Part shown: in pieces, positions 7,404-16,967 of the stretch | Layout of the letters: each line of letters opens with the position of its first letter | How positions within the stretch are numbered: position 1 is the stretch's first letter | NCBI GenBank assembly: GCA_029259595.1 | Contig: JAJDEW010000058.1 | Coordinates: 1 to 64,000 of the forward strand | DNA: 64,000 nucleotides | DNA from: Planctomycetota bacterium | Lineage (GTDB): Bacteria; Planctomycetota; UBA1135; GCA-002686595 | Reading direction: 5' to 3' | Translations under genes and position numbers: made by a program | Notes under the pieces: generated by a model | Databases searched by the model: none | Seen by the model: the letters and a program-made list of their open reading frames with translations, nothing else | Told to the model about the DNA's origin: nothing

Positions 7404-9715
7404 TCGGACTGCTCGGCGGCGCGCGCCTTCTGCATCGGGTTCTTGCGCTCGGGGCGCTTGTTGAACTCGATCTTGGCCTCGACCGGCCGGCGCGGAAACT
7501 CGTTGTCGTAGAGGTCGACGTCGGCCGTCTCGCGGTGCGGGTCGAGCACGAAGCGCTCGATCACCTTGTCGCTCATGACCAACTTCGACACCTTGCGATC
7601 GTTGCGGCGCCAGATCTCGGCCGGGATCCGCAACTCGCTCGTCGAGCCGTCGTCGTAGTGCAGCTCCAGAATGACAGGCATGACCAGCCCGCCTTCGTTC
7701 ACGAGGTCCACGACGTAGAGCTTGCGGTCGAGCCCCAGGACCTCTTTCTCGTCGTCGTCCAGGTCTTCGATCAGCTTGGTGAACGACTCGCGATCCTCGT
7801 CGGTGATGTCGAGCTCGTCGTAGTCGTTGTAGAAGTCTCGCAGGCTCGGGTACGCGTCGAGACGCTTGGGCATCGAGGCGTTGCGGGCCTGGGACAAGGT
7901 GACGGGCTCGCTGTCGCGCTCGGCCTTCGCGAGCGGCCGCTCGACATCGGGATCGCGTGTGTCGATCCGGAAGAGCCGCACGCCATCGATCGAGATGTCC
8001 GTCTTGTCCGTGGTGAAGAACCAACCGTGCCAGAACCAGTCCAGATCGACGGCCGACGCGTCCTCGAGGGTTCGGAAGAGGTCGGCCGGCATCGGGCGCT
8101 TGAACATCCAACGCCGGCTGTATTCCTTGAAGGCGAAGTCGAAGAGCTCACGCCCCATCACCGTTTCGCGGAGCACGTTGAGGGCCGTCGCGGGCTTCGC
8201 GTACGCGTTCGCGCCGAACTGCAGGATCGATTCCGAGTTCGTCATGATCGGAACCTGCGCGCTCGACTCCATGTAGGACGTGATCTTCTGCGGCTCGCCG
8301 CGCCAGGAAGGATAGTCCTCTTCCCACTCCTGCTCGGCCAGGTACTGGAGGAAGGTGTTCAGTCCCTCGTCCATCCACGTCCACTGGCGCTCGTCCGAGT
8401 TGACGACCATCGGGAACCAGTTGTGCCCCACCTCGTGGATGATGACCGAGATCAGGCCGTACTTCGTCCGCGCGGAGTAGGTCCCGTCGTCCTCGGGCCG
8501 CGGGCCGTTGAAGCAGATCATCGGGTACTCCATCCCACCGACCGGGCCGTTGACGGAGATCGCGACGGGATAGGGGTAGGGAAAGGTGAACTTGGAGTAG
8601 ACGTCGAGCGTGTGCACGATCGAGTGCGTCGAGTACTTGCTCCAGAGCGGCTCGCCTTCGTTGGGGTAGTACGACATGGCCCAGACCGGGCGACCGCCTT
8701 CGACCTGGTGCAGCACCGCGTCCCAAATGAACTTGCGCGAGCTGGCGAAGGCGAAGTCGCGCACGTTCTTGGCCGCGAAGACCCAGGTCTTCGTGCCGCT
8801 GGGCGTCCCGGCCTCGTTCGCCTTGGCCTCCTCCGGAGTCACGATGAAGACGGGCTCGTCGGCCGTCTCGGCCTGCTCGAGGCGCTGGCGCCATTCGGGC
8901 TTGAGGACCTCGTCCGGGTTCTGCAAGACGCCGGTCGAGGCGACGACATGATCGTCGGGCACCGTGATCGCCACGTCGTAGTCGCCGAAGTCGAGCGTGA
9001 ACTCGCCGCGCCCCAAAAACTGCTTGTGCTGCCAACCGTTGACGTCGGTATAGGCGGCCATGCGCGGGAACCACTGCGCGATCTCGTAGAGCCAGTTGCC
9101 GTCGTCCTCGAAGTGCTCGGCCCCCGTGCGGCCGCGCACGTCGTCGGAAGCGTTGACCGTGTAGCTCCAGTCGATCCCGACCTGCGTGCTCTCTCCGGGG
9201 CGCAGCGGCTCGGCGATGTCCACGCGCATCATGGTGCCGACGATCGTATGGGGAAGCGGACCATCGTCCCCGTCGGCGACCTTGGTGATCTCGAGGCTGC
9301 CGTCGAACCGCTCCCGGGCCAGGATCGACTGGATCGTGCCGTAGCTCGGATTCGCGAGGTCGGGTGCGACCCCGGTGAGGACGGCGTGCGAGTCCGGCGC
9401 GAAGATGTTCGGATCGAGCTGCACCCAGAGGTAGCTCAGCGTGTCCGGCGAAGCGTTGTGGTAGGTGATCGACTCCGAGCCTCGGATCTTCTGCTCGCTG
9501 TCGTCGAGCTCGACGGCGATCGAATAGTCCGCGCGCTGCTGCCAGTAGCGATGGCCGGGTGCTCCCGACGCAGCCCTGTAGACGTTGGGCGTGGGCAGGA
9601 TCTCCTCGAGCTGCCGGAACTTGTCCGAACGTACTTCCGCGGTGCCGAAGGCGACTCCTACGGCGAGAAGTGAGGTGAACGGAACGGTGAGGAGGAGACG
9701 TCTGGAGGTCTTCAT
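7400..9715 (-). CDS. Exported M1-family (gluzincin) metallopeptidase
   Basis: A 771-residue zinc aminopeptidase-like protein. The start at 9715 has AGGA six bases upstream and yields a signal peptide (MKTSRRLLLTVPFTSLLAVGVAFG); an upstream open stretch to 9913 is not needed. The N-terminal beta-saddle begins with YSIAVELDDSEQKIRGSESI. The exopeptidase-type motif appears as VGGMEYP in place of GAMEN. The zinc site is HEVGH (H427, E428, H431) with the third ligand in MDEGLN (E450), the spacing expected for HExxH-18-E. A C-terminal beta-domain follows from about 620. It probably degrades peptides in the periplasm. The DinB-like gene downstream is coupled by ATGA overlap. Confidence 0.93.
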   Translation of the reverse strand: MKTSRRLLLTVPFTSLLAVGVAFGTAEVRSDKFRQLEEILPTPNVYRAASGAPGHRYWQQRADYSIAVELDDSEQKIRGSESITYHNASPDTLSYLWVQLDPNIFAPDSHAVLTGVAPDLANPSYGTIQSILARERFDGSLEITKVADGDDGPLPHTIVGTMMRVDIAEPLRPGESTQVGIDWSYTVNASDDVRGRTGAEHFEDDGNWLYEIAQWFPRMAAYTDVNGWQHKQFLGRGEFTLDFGDYDVAITVPDDHVVASTGVLQNPDEVLKPEWRQRLEQAETADEPVFIVTPEEAKANEAGTPSGTKTWVFAAKNVRDFAFASSRKFIWDAVLHQVEGGRPVWAMSYYPNEGEPLWSKYSTHSIVHTLDVYSKFTFPYPYPVAISVNGPVGGMEYPMICFNGPRPEDDGTYSARTKYGLISVIIHEVGHNWFPMVVNSDERQWTWMDEGLNTFLQYLAEQEWEEDYPSWRGEPQKITSYMESSAQVPIMTNSESILQFGANAYAKPATALNVLRETVMGRELFDFAFKEYSRRWMFKRPMPADLFRTLEDASAVDLDWFWHGWFFTTDKTDISIDGVRLFRIDTRDPDVERPLAKAERDSEPVTLSQARNASMPKRLDAYPSLRDFYNDYDELDITDEDRESFTKLIEDLDDDEKEVLGLDRKLYVVDLVNEGGLVMPVILELHYDDGSTSELRIPAEIWRRNDRKVSKLVMSDKVIERFVLDPHRETADVDLYDNEFPRRPVEAKIEFNKRPERKNPMQKARAAEQSE

Positions 9716-9947
9716 TGGCGTCCTGGCGGGCCGGGCTGGGGTCGAGGAGGGGCGGAAGATAGCACAGCCTTCCCCGCACGGCGATCCGCACGTCCCTGTG
9801 TCAAGGTTCCGTTCGAGCGAACGGGAACGAGCTTCCAGATTCGGCGCACGAACCGCCTTCGCCCGGTCTTCCCCCGGGTTTGCTTCAGCTCGACGAAGGC
9901 CCGGGGCGATCAAGCCTCGAACCCCGTCCGGAGGCCTGGATCACATC

Positions 9948-10760
9948 ATGAAATCACTTCTCTTCGCTGCCCCGCTCCTGCTCGCCGCTGTGCCCGCCAA
10001 CGGAGGGGACACGCCCGCGCTGACTCCCCACGAAAGCGTCGAAGCCGGCATCCACGCGATGCGGAACAACAAGCTGCACACCTTCCTCTTGCATACCTTC
10101 GGTGACTCGGCTGTCGCCGAGATGCGCACGGGCTGGAACAAGGAGCGCCAGAAGAAGGCCGGTGCGACCGAGTCGGCCGAGTTCACCGAATTCATCAACA
10201 AGCTGACGGCTCCGGGTGCGGAGCAGGCGCTCATGGAGGAGTTCCGGCCGCAGCTCGACGAGATGCGCCCGCAGATGACGATGATGGTCGGGATGTTCTC
10301 CGGACTCATCGGCGCCGCCCTCCAGGAAGACGAGAACCTGAGCACCGAGGAGAAGCGCAACGCCACGCAGATGATGGATGCGCTCTCACGCCACCTGATG
10401 ACGCACGACCTCTGCGATCCGCGCTCGGCCGAGAAGGCCATCGGCATCCTCTGCCGTAGCGCGCGCAAGCTGAAGCTCGAGAGCCTCCAGCAGGTTCACG
10501 ACCTCACCTTCGAAGCACTGCTCGGCAAGGGCGACATCGCCCTCGGCGCGCTTAAGGAGATCTTCGAGATCTACGGCTTCTCGATGGACCGTTGGCTCGA
10601 CTCCGTCAAAGCGGAGACCGTCCGCACCAGTGGGAGCAAGGCCACGGTCAAGGTCTCCTACGAGTTCCTGGGCATCAAGCAGTCGATGAACGCCGAGATG
10701 GTCCGGATCGGCAAGCGCTGGCTCCGCGAGGAAGCCGCCGCGATGATCGAAACGCGCTAG
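9948..10760 (+). CDS. Exported hypothetical protein
   Basis: A 270-residue protein with a short signal peptide (MKSLLFAAPLLLAAVPANGG). The mature part is mostly helical and Met/Glu-rich (HAMRNNKLHTFLLHTF, MTMMVGMFSGLIGAAL) and ends in a beta-rich segment, ATVKVSYEFLGIKQSMNAEM. I recognise no family. GGAGG at 9930-9934 is 13 bases from the start, rather far for a ribosome-binding site. An imperfect hairpin, GTTCCGTTCGAGCGAACGGGAAC (9806-9828), lies in the divergent promoter region shared with the peptidase gene. The gene is monocistronic and ends in a strong terminator. Confidence 0.8.
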   Translation: MKSLLFAAPLLLAAVPANGGDTPALTPHESVEAGIHAMRNNKLHTFLLHTFGDSAVAEMRTGWNKERQKKAGATESAEFTEFINKLTAPGAEQALMEEFRPQLDEMRPQMTMMVGMFSGLIGAALQEDENLSTEEKRNATQMMDALSRHLMTHDLCDPRSAEKAIGILCRSARKLKLESLQQVHDLTFEALLGKGDIALGALKEIFEIYGFSMDRWLDSVKAETVRTSGSKATVKVSYEFLGIKQSMNAEMVRIGKRWLREEAAAMIETR

Positions 10761-10783
10761 GCGAACAGACTCGCAGCGATCTG

Positions 10784-10822
10784 GAGCGCGGGGTGCCGAA
10801 CGGCGCCCCGCGCTCTTTTTTT
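10784..10822 (+). terminator. Strong intrinsic terminator
   Basis: A 14-bp stem (GAGCGCGGGGTGCC paired with GGCGCCCCGCGCTC, one T-G wobble) with loop GAAC is followed by seven T residues. It lies 23 bases after the stop of the exported protein gene and separates it from the ABC operon. Confidence 0.93.
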
Positions 10823-10882
10823 GGCGTCGGAGCCCCGCGGGTTCCTCGCAACGGGCGGGCGCCCAGTACGTACACTGCGCCC

Positions 10883-11833
10883 GTGCCGATCGCCCTAGAG
10901 ACCCGCTCGCTCACGAAGCGCTTTGGCGACGTCGTCGCGGTCCGCGACCTTTCCCTGCGGGTTCCGTCCGGGGAGATCTACGGGTTGCTCGGCCCCAACG
11001 GCTCGGGCAAGACGACGACCCTGGCTTGCGCCCTGGGCCTCATGCGTCCGACCGACGGGCACGCCCTCGTCCTCGGGACACCGGCGCACCGCATCGCCGA
11101 GACGCGCGGCGCCGTCAGCGTGGTCTTCGACGGTTCGGACCTGGTCGACGAGCTCTCGGCGCGCCAGAACCTCGAGTTTGCGCGCAGGCTCCTGGGACGG
11201 CCGCACGGGCGTGGCACACAGGAAGTGCTCGAGCTCGTGGGACTCACCGCGCTCGCGCGTCGCCGGGCGGCCCGGCTGTCCCTGGGCGAGCGGCGCCGGC
11301 TGGCGGTCGCACGCGCCCTGCTCGGCGACCCGCGTCTGCTCGTTCTCGACGAGCCGCTGTCCGGCCTCGACCCCGCGGGCGTCCGCACCATGCTCGCCCT
11401 GTTCCGCACGCTCGCCGGCGAGGGCCGCACGCTCTTCCTGTCCAGCCACAGGCTGCGCGAGCTGGAGACGGTGCTCACGCGCGGCGCGATCCTCAGCCAG
11501 GGCCGGCTGGCCGCGGAGGGCACGCTGGCGGAGCTCACCGGAGCCGACCGCCCCCGTTTGCGCGTCCGTGCGACCCCGCTCGAGCGGGCGCGGGAGGTGC
11601 TGTCGACACTCGAGACGCTACGCGTCGTTTCGGAAGAGCAGGACCTGCTCACGATCGAGCTCCGCAACGAGCTCGACGGTGGACTGGACGGGGCCGGCCT
11701 GAATCGCCGCCTCGTCGAAGCCGGCTGCGACGTGCACGAGCTGGCTCCTGAGCGGCGCGACCTCGCGAGCGCCTTCGACCTCTGGGTGGCCCGGGCCCGC
11801 GAGACGGACCGCCGCCAGGAGTTGCGCGCGTGA
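10883..11833 (+). CDS. ABC transporter ATP-binding protein
   Basis: A 316-residue ATPase, first gene of a five-gene operon. The GTG at 10883 is the only start that matches the domain boundary (PIALETRSLTKRFG). The motifs are complete: Walker A GPNGSGKTT, Q-loop region replaced by VVFDG, signature LSLGERRRLAVA, Walker B LLVLDEPLSGLDP and switch His in SSHRL. About 95 residues follow the ABC core, as in exporters of the CcmA/NatA type. It should power the membrane protein encoded next, overlapping by 4 bp. The substrate is unknown; the exported products of the same operon are candidate cargo or partners. Confidence 0.92.
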   Translation: MPIALETRSLTKRFGDVVAVRDLSLRVPSGEIYGLLGPNGSGKTTTLACALGLMRPTDGHALVLGTPAHRIAETRGAVSVVFDGSDLVDELSARQNLEFARRLLGRPHGRGTQEVLELVGLTALARRRAARLSLGERRRLAVARALLGDPRLLVLDEPLSGLDPAGVRTMLALFRTLAGEGRTLFLSSHRLRELETVLTRGAILSQGRLAAEGTLAELTGADRPRLRVRATPLERAREVLSTLETLRVVSEEQDLLTIELRNELDGGLDGAGLNRRLVEAGCDVHELAPERRDLASAFDLWVARARETDRRQELRA

Positions 11834-12681
11834 AGGGCACGCTGCGCGTCGCTCACTCCGAGCTCTTCCGCCTCGTGCGCTCGCGTTCCGGCCTCGTCGC
11901 GCTCGTCGTCCTCGCGCTGGTCTCCGGCGTACGCGTCGTCGCCGCACGGTTGGCGGGCGGGTTGCCCGACGCGCGGGCACTCGCGACCGGAGCCGGACCC
12001 GAGCCGCACGCTACGAACGCTTGGGCGCCCTTCATCGACGGCTGGAGCATGGGCCTCGAGCTCGGAACCCTCCTCTTGCTCGTCCATGCTGCGCGCTCGC
12101 TCGCAGCGGACAGAACCAACGGTGTCGTGCGCCTGTCCGTGACGCGCAGCTCGAGCCGCGCGGCCCTGGTGCTGGGTCGCGCGCTCCTGGCACCCCTTCC
12201 GATCGTCGCGGTGGTCGCGGTCACCGGCGCCAGCGCCTTCCTGGCGGCTCGGACCCTGTTCACGTTCGGGCCGATCGTCGTGGACGGCTACGAACTGATC
12301 GCGACCCACGAGCTCGTGTTCGAGCTACGCCGCACGCTCCTCGCCACCGGCTTGCCGCTGTTCGCGACCTTTGCCTTCGGGCTCTTCGTCTCCTGCGCGG
12401 CTCGAACTCCCGCCGGTGCCGTGACGACGGCGCTCACGACATGGTTGGCCTTCGACCTGTTCAAGGACGCGCTGGGCCCCGCGCGCATTTGGATCTTCGC
12501 CACCTTCGCGCCCACGCTGCTCGACCGCTCGGCCTGGAGCGAGTTCGCGGGAGTCGCGCGCGGCTACTCGGACGCCGGCCTGTCGGAGGAGCTGTGGCGG
12601 ATGAACCTCTTCGTTCCCGGGCCGTGGGCGCTCCTGTGGCTCGCCCTCGCCTGCAACCTCGTCGCACGCCGAGCGCTGTGA
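11830..12681 (+). CDS. ABC-2 type membrane permease
   Basis: A 283-residue inner-membrane protein starting at a GTG within GTGA of the ATPase stop. About six hydrophobic segments can be seen, including LVALVVLALVSGVRVVAARL, LELGTLLLLVHAARSLA, IVAVVAVTGASAFLAAR and ALLWLALACNLVA near the C-terminus. The N-terminal SELFRLVRSRSG and SLAADRTNGVVRLSVTR segments are typical of ABC-2 exporters with an amphipathic coupling helix. It pairs with the preceding ATPase. Confidence 0.85.
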   Translation: MKGTLRVAHSELFRLVRSRSGLVALVVLALVSGVRVVAARLAGGLPDARALATGAGPEPHATNAWAPFIDGWSMGLELGTLLLLVHAARSLAADRTNGVVRLSVTRSSSRAALVLGRALLAPLPIVAVVAVTGASAFLAARTLFTFGPIVVDGYELIATHELVFELRRTLLATGLPLFATFAFGLFVSCAARTPAGAVTTALTTWLAFDLFKDALGPARIWIFATFAPTLLDRSAWSEFAGVARGYSDAGLSEELWRMNLFVPGPWALLWLALACNLVARRAL

Positions 12682-13658
12682 TGCGGCGCCACCCTTCCCA
12701 CGAGTCGATCCGACGCATGTCGTCCCTCCGCTTCCATACGCTTCGCTTCGCTTGCGCCGTCCTCGCTTCGAGCGCCGCGGCCTGCCTCAGCGTCGGACAC
12801 GAGCCCGTTCCCGATCCGCTGCCGGAGACCGGGATCTTCGAAGAGGGGCGCCCCGGCCGTGACGAACCGGCCGCTTGGCTCGGCCTGCGGACGCGCGAGA
12901 ATCTGGCCGGGGGGCTCGACGCGCTCGCTTTCCGTCCCGGTCTCGTGGTGACGGACGTCGTCCTGGCCTCGCCCGCCTGGAGCGCGGGCCTGCGTGCGGG
13001 CGACCTGCTTCTGCGCTGGAATGCCACCGACACGAACGACGTGGTCACACTCGAGACCCTCGTCGCCCAGGCGCCGCCAGGTGAAACCGTCGCGCTGCGA
13101 GTCCAGCGCGGTGACACCGTCTTCGCCGTGCGAGTCGAACCCGTGACGGCCCCGGCGACCTCCGAGCGAACGGCGGAGGCCCTCTGGCTGAAGGACTCGG
13201 CCCGTTCTCGCGCCGCCTGGAGCACGTCCGAGGGCGGCGTTCGACTCGTGAGCTCGGTCGCGGACGGCCCCTTCCCGAAGGGCGGAGTCGCGGTCGGAAG
13301 CGTCGTCTCCGCAATCGACGGCGCGCCCCTCGTCAGCGCCCGTGGATTGCTCCGCGCCCTCGCCGCGCGGGCTCCAGGGGAAAGGGTCGACGTCACCTTC
13401 CAGAGTCCCGACGGCAAGCCGGGGACGGCACGCGTCACGCTCCATCGGCCGCGGCGGCACGTGAGCGAGCTCGCGGTTCCGATCCTCGGGCGCTACGCCC
13501 ACGATCCGACCGAGGACACGACGTCGTTCGTCCTGTGTGACCTTTGGTTGATCTCGCTCTTGCGCTACGAGCGCGACGGCGAGGAGCGCCGCTGGCGGAT
13601 CTTGCGCTTCCTGCGCTTCTCGACAGGACTCGGCGAGCTCGGGGAGCTCGGGCGATGA
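12681..13658 (+). CDS. PDZ-domain lipoprotein
   Basis: A 325-residue protein whose ATG shares one base with the permease stop (TGATG); an in-frame ATG at 12717 is also possible. The signal sequence ends in SSAAACLSVG, a lipobox-like site. Two PDZ domains are visible: residues about 65-155 (WLGLRTRENLAGG, VLASPAWSAGLRAGDLLLRW) and about 185-265 (VRLVSSVADGPFPKGGVAVG). There is no protease domain, so it is likely an adaptor that binds peptide C-termini outside the cytoplasm. Its place between an ABC exporter and two exported propellers suggests a role in handling or sorting them. Confidence 0.82.
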   Translation: MRRHPSHESIRRMSSLRFHTLRFACAVLASSAAACLSVGHEPVPDPLPETGIFEEGRPGRDEPAAWLGLRTRENLAGGLDALAFRPGLVVTDVVLASPAWSAGLRAGDLLLRWNATDTNDVVTLETLVAQAPPGETVALRVQRGDTVFAVRVEPVTAPATSERTAEALWLKDSARSRAAWSTSEGGVRLVSSVADGPFPKGGVAVGSVVSAIDGAPLVSARGLLRALAARAPGERVDVTFQSPDGKPGTARVTLHRPRRHVSELAVPILGRYAHDPTEDTTSFVLCDLWLISLLRYERDGEERRWRILRFLRFSTGLGELGELGR

Positions 13659-15223
13659 CCGCCTGGGCTCCACTCCTCGCGCTGGGGGTCGCTCTGCCGA
13701 GCGGGCTCGACGTCCGCTTCGTGCCCACGACGCTCGAGCCCGTCGGCGACTTGCTCGGCGCCGAGCTGGTCGACGTCTTCGGCGACCGCCGTCCCGAGGC
13801 CGTTTTGGCCGTCCGGACACCGCAGGGTCGCCGTGAGCTCCGCCTGCACGAAATCGGTCCAGCCGGCCTCGTCCAGGTTCCGCTCGTGACGGTCGAGATC
13901 CTCGACGAGGTCATCGCCTGGGGAGTGGCCGAGCTGCGCCCTGAACCCGGGCGAGAGCTCTTCTTCCTCACGCGCGCGGGCGCCTACTCGTTTTCGACGA
14001 CCAAGCCCGGCTACCGCGACAACGTCGCCCGCTTCGTCGACGCGCCCCTGCTCTACGACATCGCCGACCCCGAGGCGCTGCCCTACTGGCCCTACGTCCT
14101 CGCGACCGGCGCGGGCGAGCGTCTGCTCCTCCCGACGCTGACGGGACCGGTCTTGTACGGTCCGGACGAGCGGCCCGAGAACGGCGACGGGCTCTGGAAG
14201 CCCGAGGTGCGCATCGAAGAGAGCGTCACCGAGGCTGCGCAACCTCCCCGCGACCGGGCCGCGGCCGTCTCCTTCAGTGCGGCCGGCTTCTCCGCCAGCG
14301 CCTCCCTGTCCGGTGGCCGCCGGCTCCTCCTGGATGGCGACCCCGAACCCGCGCGCCTGCTCGCGAGCCGTCGCTCCTACGCCGCGCCCACCTTGCTCGA
14401 CGTCGATGGGGACGGGGCGCAGGACCTGGTCTTCGAACACGAGGAGGCTCTCCACGTCCACCTCGCGCGCGCGGGGCGCTTCGCGCTCGAGCCTGATCGG
14501 CGCGAGGCGTTTCCGGACTACCTGAAGCACGAGGACGACGAAAACGTCGCGACGGAACTCCAGCTCGTCGACCTCGACGGCGACGGCGATGCCGACGTGA
14601 TCGCACGCCGACGCCGCGACGGAGACGGCCTCGAGAATGCGGACATCAACCTGCTCTTGCTGCGCAACGACGGCAAGCGCCTCTTCCCCGAGCAACCGAC
14701 CCAGGTGCTGCGCTTCGAGGCGGCCGTGCTGCGCGTCGACGTCGCCGACGCGAACGGCGACGGGCGGCCCGACCTGGTCCTGCGCAAGTTCGAGCTGCCC
14801 GGCCTGCTGGGAACGGTGACGGGGCTCGAGTTCACGCTGACCCACCTCGTCTTCTTCGGGGAGAAGGGTGCGCGCTTCTTCGAACGCAAGCCGGCGCTCG
14901 AGCAGAAGCGGACCTTCGACGAGTCGACGATCCAGGAGGCCATCGCGAACCGCTCGATGCGACTCGACGCCGATGGGGACGGGCTCGCCGACCTGGTCGA
15001 GGTCGACCTCGCGGGCCGCATCGCGATCCGTAGGCTGCGCAAGGACAAGGGCTTCTTCACGGGCACGACGTGGACGCTGGACGAGTCACCGTGGAAGCGC
15101 TTCGGCAATGTCGGCAGCATCGAGTCGCTGGAAGTGGACGACTGGAACGGCGACGGCCTCGTCGACATCGCGAGCCGTGGGTCCACCGGATTCACCCTGA
15201 TCCTGTCACGGAGGTCGCCGTGA
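13655..15223 (+). CDS. Secreted FG-GAP/VCBS-type beta-propeller protein
   Basis: A 522-residue exported protein whose ATG overlaps the PDZ gene stop by 4 bp. Signal peptide: MTAWAPLLALGVALPSG. Calcium-loop repeats of the FG-GAP/VCBS type recur along the chain: DVDGDGAQDLVFE, DLDGDGDADVIARR, DANGDGRPDLVLRK, DADGDGLADLVEVD and DWNGDGLVDIASRG. These indicate a propeller that binds Ca ions, usual in cell-surface adhesion or binding proteins. No lipobox and no C-terminal sorting motif were seen. It is followed without a gap by a similar gene, so the two probably arose by duplication and may work as a pair. Confidence 0.87.
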   Translation: MTAWAPLLALGVALPSGLDVRFVPTTLEPVGDLLGAELVDVFGDRRPEAVLAVRTPQGRRELRLHEIGPAGLVQVPLVTVEILDEVIAWGVAELRPEPGRELFFLTRAGAYSFSTTKPGYRDNVARFVDAPLLYDIADPEALPYWPYVLATGAGERLLLPTLTGPVLYGPDERPENGDGLWKPEVRIEESVTEAAQPPRDRAAAVSFSAAGFSASASLSGGRRLLLDGDPEPARLLASRRSYAAPTLLDVDGDGAQDLVFEHEEALHVHLARAGRFALEPDRREAFPDYLKHEDDENVATELQLVDLDGDGDADVIARRRRDGDGLENADINLLLLRNDGKRLFPEQPTQVLRFEAAVLRVDVADANGDGRPDLVLRKFELPGLLGTVTGLEFTLTHLVFFGEKGARFFERKPALEQKRTFDESTIQEAIANRSMRLDADGDGLADLVEVDLAGRIAIRRLRKDKGFFTGTTWTLDESPWKRFGNVGSIESLEVDDWNGDGLVDIASRGSTGFTLILSRRSP

Positions 15224-16890
15224 TCCTGGTCCTCCTTGCTTGCGTCGCGCTGCAGTCCACGACGAACGATGCGCCGCCGGCGCGCAGCGTCACGACGGTC
15301 GGACTGGGAGCGGAGGGCGTGCTCGCGGTGCGGGACCTCGACGGCGACGGCGATCGCGATCTCGTGCTCGTGCGATCGGACGGCTTCGTCGCCCGACGCT
15401 TCGTGGACGGGGTCTGGGAGAAGGCCGGCCCCCTACTCCCGTGGCCCGGCGAGAACGTCGCCTGGGACGTCGTCGACGCGGATGAGAACGGCGCGAGCGA
15501 GATCGTCGTCTTCTCCGACGGCCTGGTGCAGGCCTGGAGACCGGATGCGGAGGCAGGTTGGACGGCGCGAACGATCGCCGTCGCCGCCGGTGACGTGCCG
15601 CGCGGGATCTTCCGCATGAATCTCCTGCGGGACGTGAACGGCGACGGCCTGCGCGACCTCGTGCTACCCGCCTTCGGGCACTTCGACGTGCGCCTGCGCC
15701 GGGCCGGCGCAGACTTCGACGTACCCGTGCGCGTGGCGCTCGACGCTCACATCCACCACGATGTGGGCGACCCGCGCTCGCTGAATTCGACCTTCGGTCA
15801 GGTCGTCTCGGTGCCCTGGTTCTCGATCGAGGATGCCGACGGCGACGGCGCGGTCGACCTCGTGGCAACGACGGAGCGGGAAGTCGCCTTCCACCTCGCG
15901 ACTCCGGGCCCGTCGCCCTCGATCGCCAGTGAGCCCACGTGGACGCTGGATCTCGAGGGCCTGCGGGCCGAGCTGCCCGAGCTCGGTGGGCTGCAACTGA
16001 ACGACCTCTTCATCCACGGCGGCCAGCGCGTCGCCTGGCGCCTCGCGGAACTCGATGGAGAGGGACCGCGGGACCTCGTCGTGCAGATCGGATCGAAGCT
16101 GCGCATCTACGCCGGCGGCGCTCGAACCGGCGCCGGGAGCGAGCCGACCCAGGTCCTGCTCTCCAGCGGCAACGTGTTGTTCTTCCTCCTGCGAGACGTC
16201 CTCGGTGACGGTCGTCCGGACCTGCAGCTCATCCGCGGCGAGGGCCTCTCGCTCGGACGCATCCTGCGCTGGCTCGTCTTGCCGGGGTCGCTCGACCTCG
16301 AGTTGTACACGTACGAGAACCGGGGTGGCCGCTTCTCCTCGAAACCGGTGCGCCGCAACGAGCTCGTGATCCGGATTCCGCGCTTGCTCTCGTTCGCCAA
16401 CGAATTCGAAGGCCTGGCGGAGACGCTGGAGGCGGAGAGCGACATCCCCGCGGTCCGCGTCGCCTTCGGAGCGGATGCGGTCGCCAACGACGTCGTCGAC
16501 GTGCTCGACGGTCGTCTGGTCGTAGCGCTCGATTGCGCTGTCGACGTCGCACAGAGTCTCCTGAACGAGACGCGTCCGGACGACATGGACGAGCTCGAAA
16601 TTCTCGAGCGCTTGATTCTCGCGGACCTCGATCGCCTGGGTCCCGGAGGCCGCAAGACGCTCGACCTCGGCGAGATCGACACGTGGAACGTGTTCCCAGG
16701 CGCGCTGCTGCGGAGGGCGGCGCACGGCGCTCCGCTCGGGCTCGACCAACCCTTGCCCGCCCCTCTCGATGAGCCCCGGATCTTCGTCCGCGACCTCGAC
16801 GGTGACGGCCGCCCGGATTTCCTGGTGCTGGCTCAGGATGCGGACGAGGGCCACGCCGTGCATCTCGTTCTCTCCCCCGCCGATTCCTGA
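15220..16890 (+). CDS. Second secreted FG-GAP/VCBS-type beta-propeller protein
   Basis: A 556-residue protein starting at a GTG in GTGA overlap with the previous gene and preceded by GGAGG at about 15210-15214. The short hydrophobic leader MILVLLACVALQS may be a signal peptide; its LLAC could be an atypical lipobox. Propeller loops: DLDGDGDRDLVLVR, DVNGDGLRDLVLPA, DADGDGAVDLVATT and, at the end, DLDGDGRPDFLVLA. The middle loops are degenerate (DADENGASEIVV, LDGEGPRDLVVQ). It is the last gene of the ABC operon; the next gene starts 77 bp later with its own leader. Confidence 0.87.
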   Translation: MILVLLACVALQSTTNDAPPARSVTTVGLGAEGVLAVRDLDGDGDRDLVLVRSDGFVARRFVDGVWEKAGPLLPWPGENVAWDVVDADENGASEIVVFSDGLVQAWRPDAEAGWTARTIAVAAGDVPRGIFRMNLLRDVNGDGLRDLVLPAFGHFDVRLRRAGADFDVPVRVALDAHIHHDVGDPRSLNSTFGQVVSVPWFSIEDADGDGAVDLVATTEREVAFHLATPGPSPSIASEPTWTLDLEGLRAELPELGGLQLNDLFIHGGQRVAWRLAELDGEGPRDLVVQIGSKLRIYAGGARTGAGSEPTQVLLSSGNVLFFLLRDVLGDGRPDLQLIRGEGLSLGRILRWLVLPGSLDLELYTYENRGGRFSSKPVRRNELVIRIPRLLSFANEFEGLAETLEAESDIPAVRVAFGADAVANDVVDVLDGRLVVALDCAVDVAQSLLNETRPDDMDELEILERLILADLDRLGPGGRKTLDLGEIDTWNVFPGALLRRAAHGAPLGLDQPLPAPLDEPRIFVRDLDGDGRPDFLVLAQDADEGHAVHLVLSPADS

Positions 16891-16967
16891 GCCGAAGTCG
16901 CGACCCGGTTTCGGAGCAACGGCGCGGGATTCAGTTCGGCGCCCCTCCCGGATAAAGTCGGCGCGCG

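Noticed and set aside
7535-9673. A 712-codon plus-strand frame antisense to the M1-type peptidase
   Set aside because: Long antisense frames are expected in GC-rich genes; the translation is Val/Arg/Asp-rich with no motif, and the peptidase frame has an intact zinc site.
9806-9828. Hairpin GTTCCGTTCGAGCGAACGGGAAC as a terminator
   Set aside because: It lies between divergent genes and has no T-run; an operator is possible but nothing else supports it.
13655-16890. A single FG-GAP gene split by a frameshift
   Set aside because: Each part has its own leader sequence and ribosome-binding context, and the overlap is the same GTGA/ATGA type as at other junctions of the operon.
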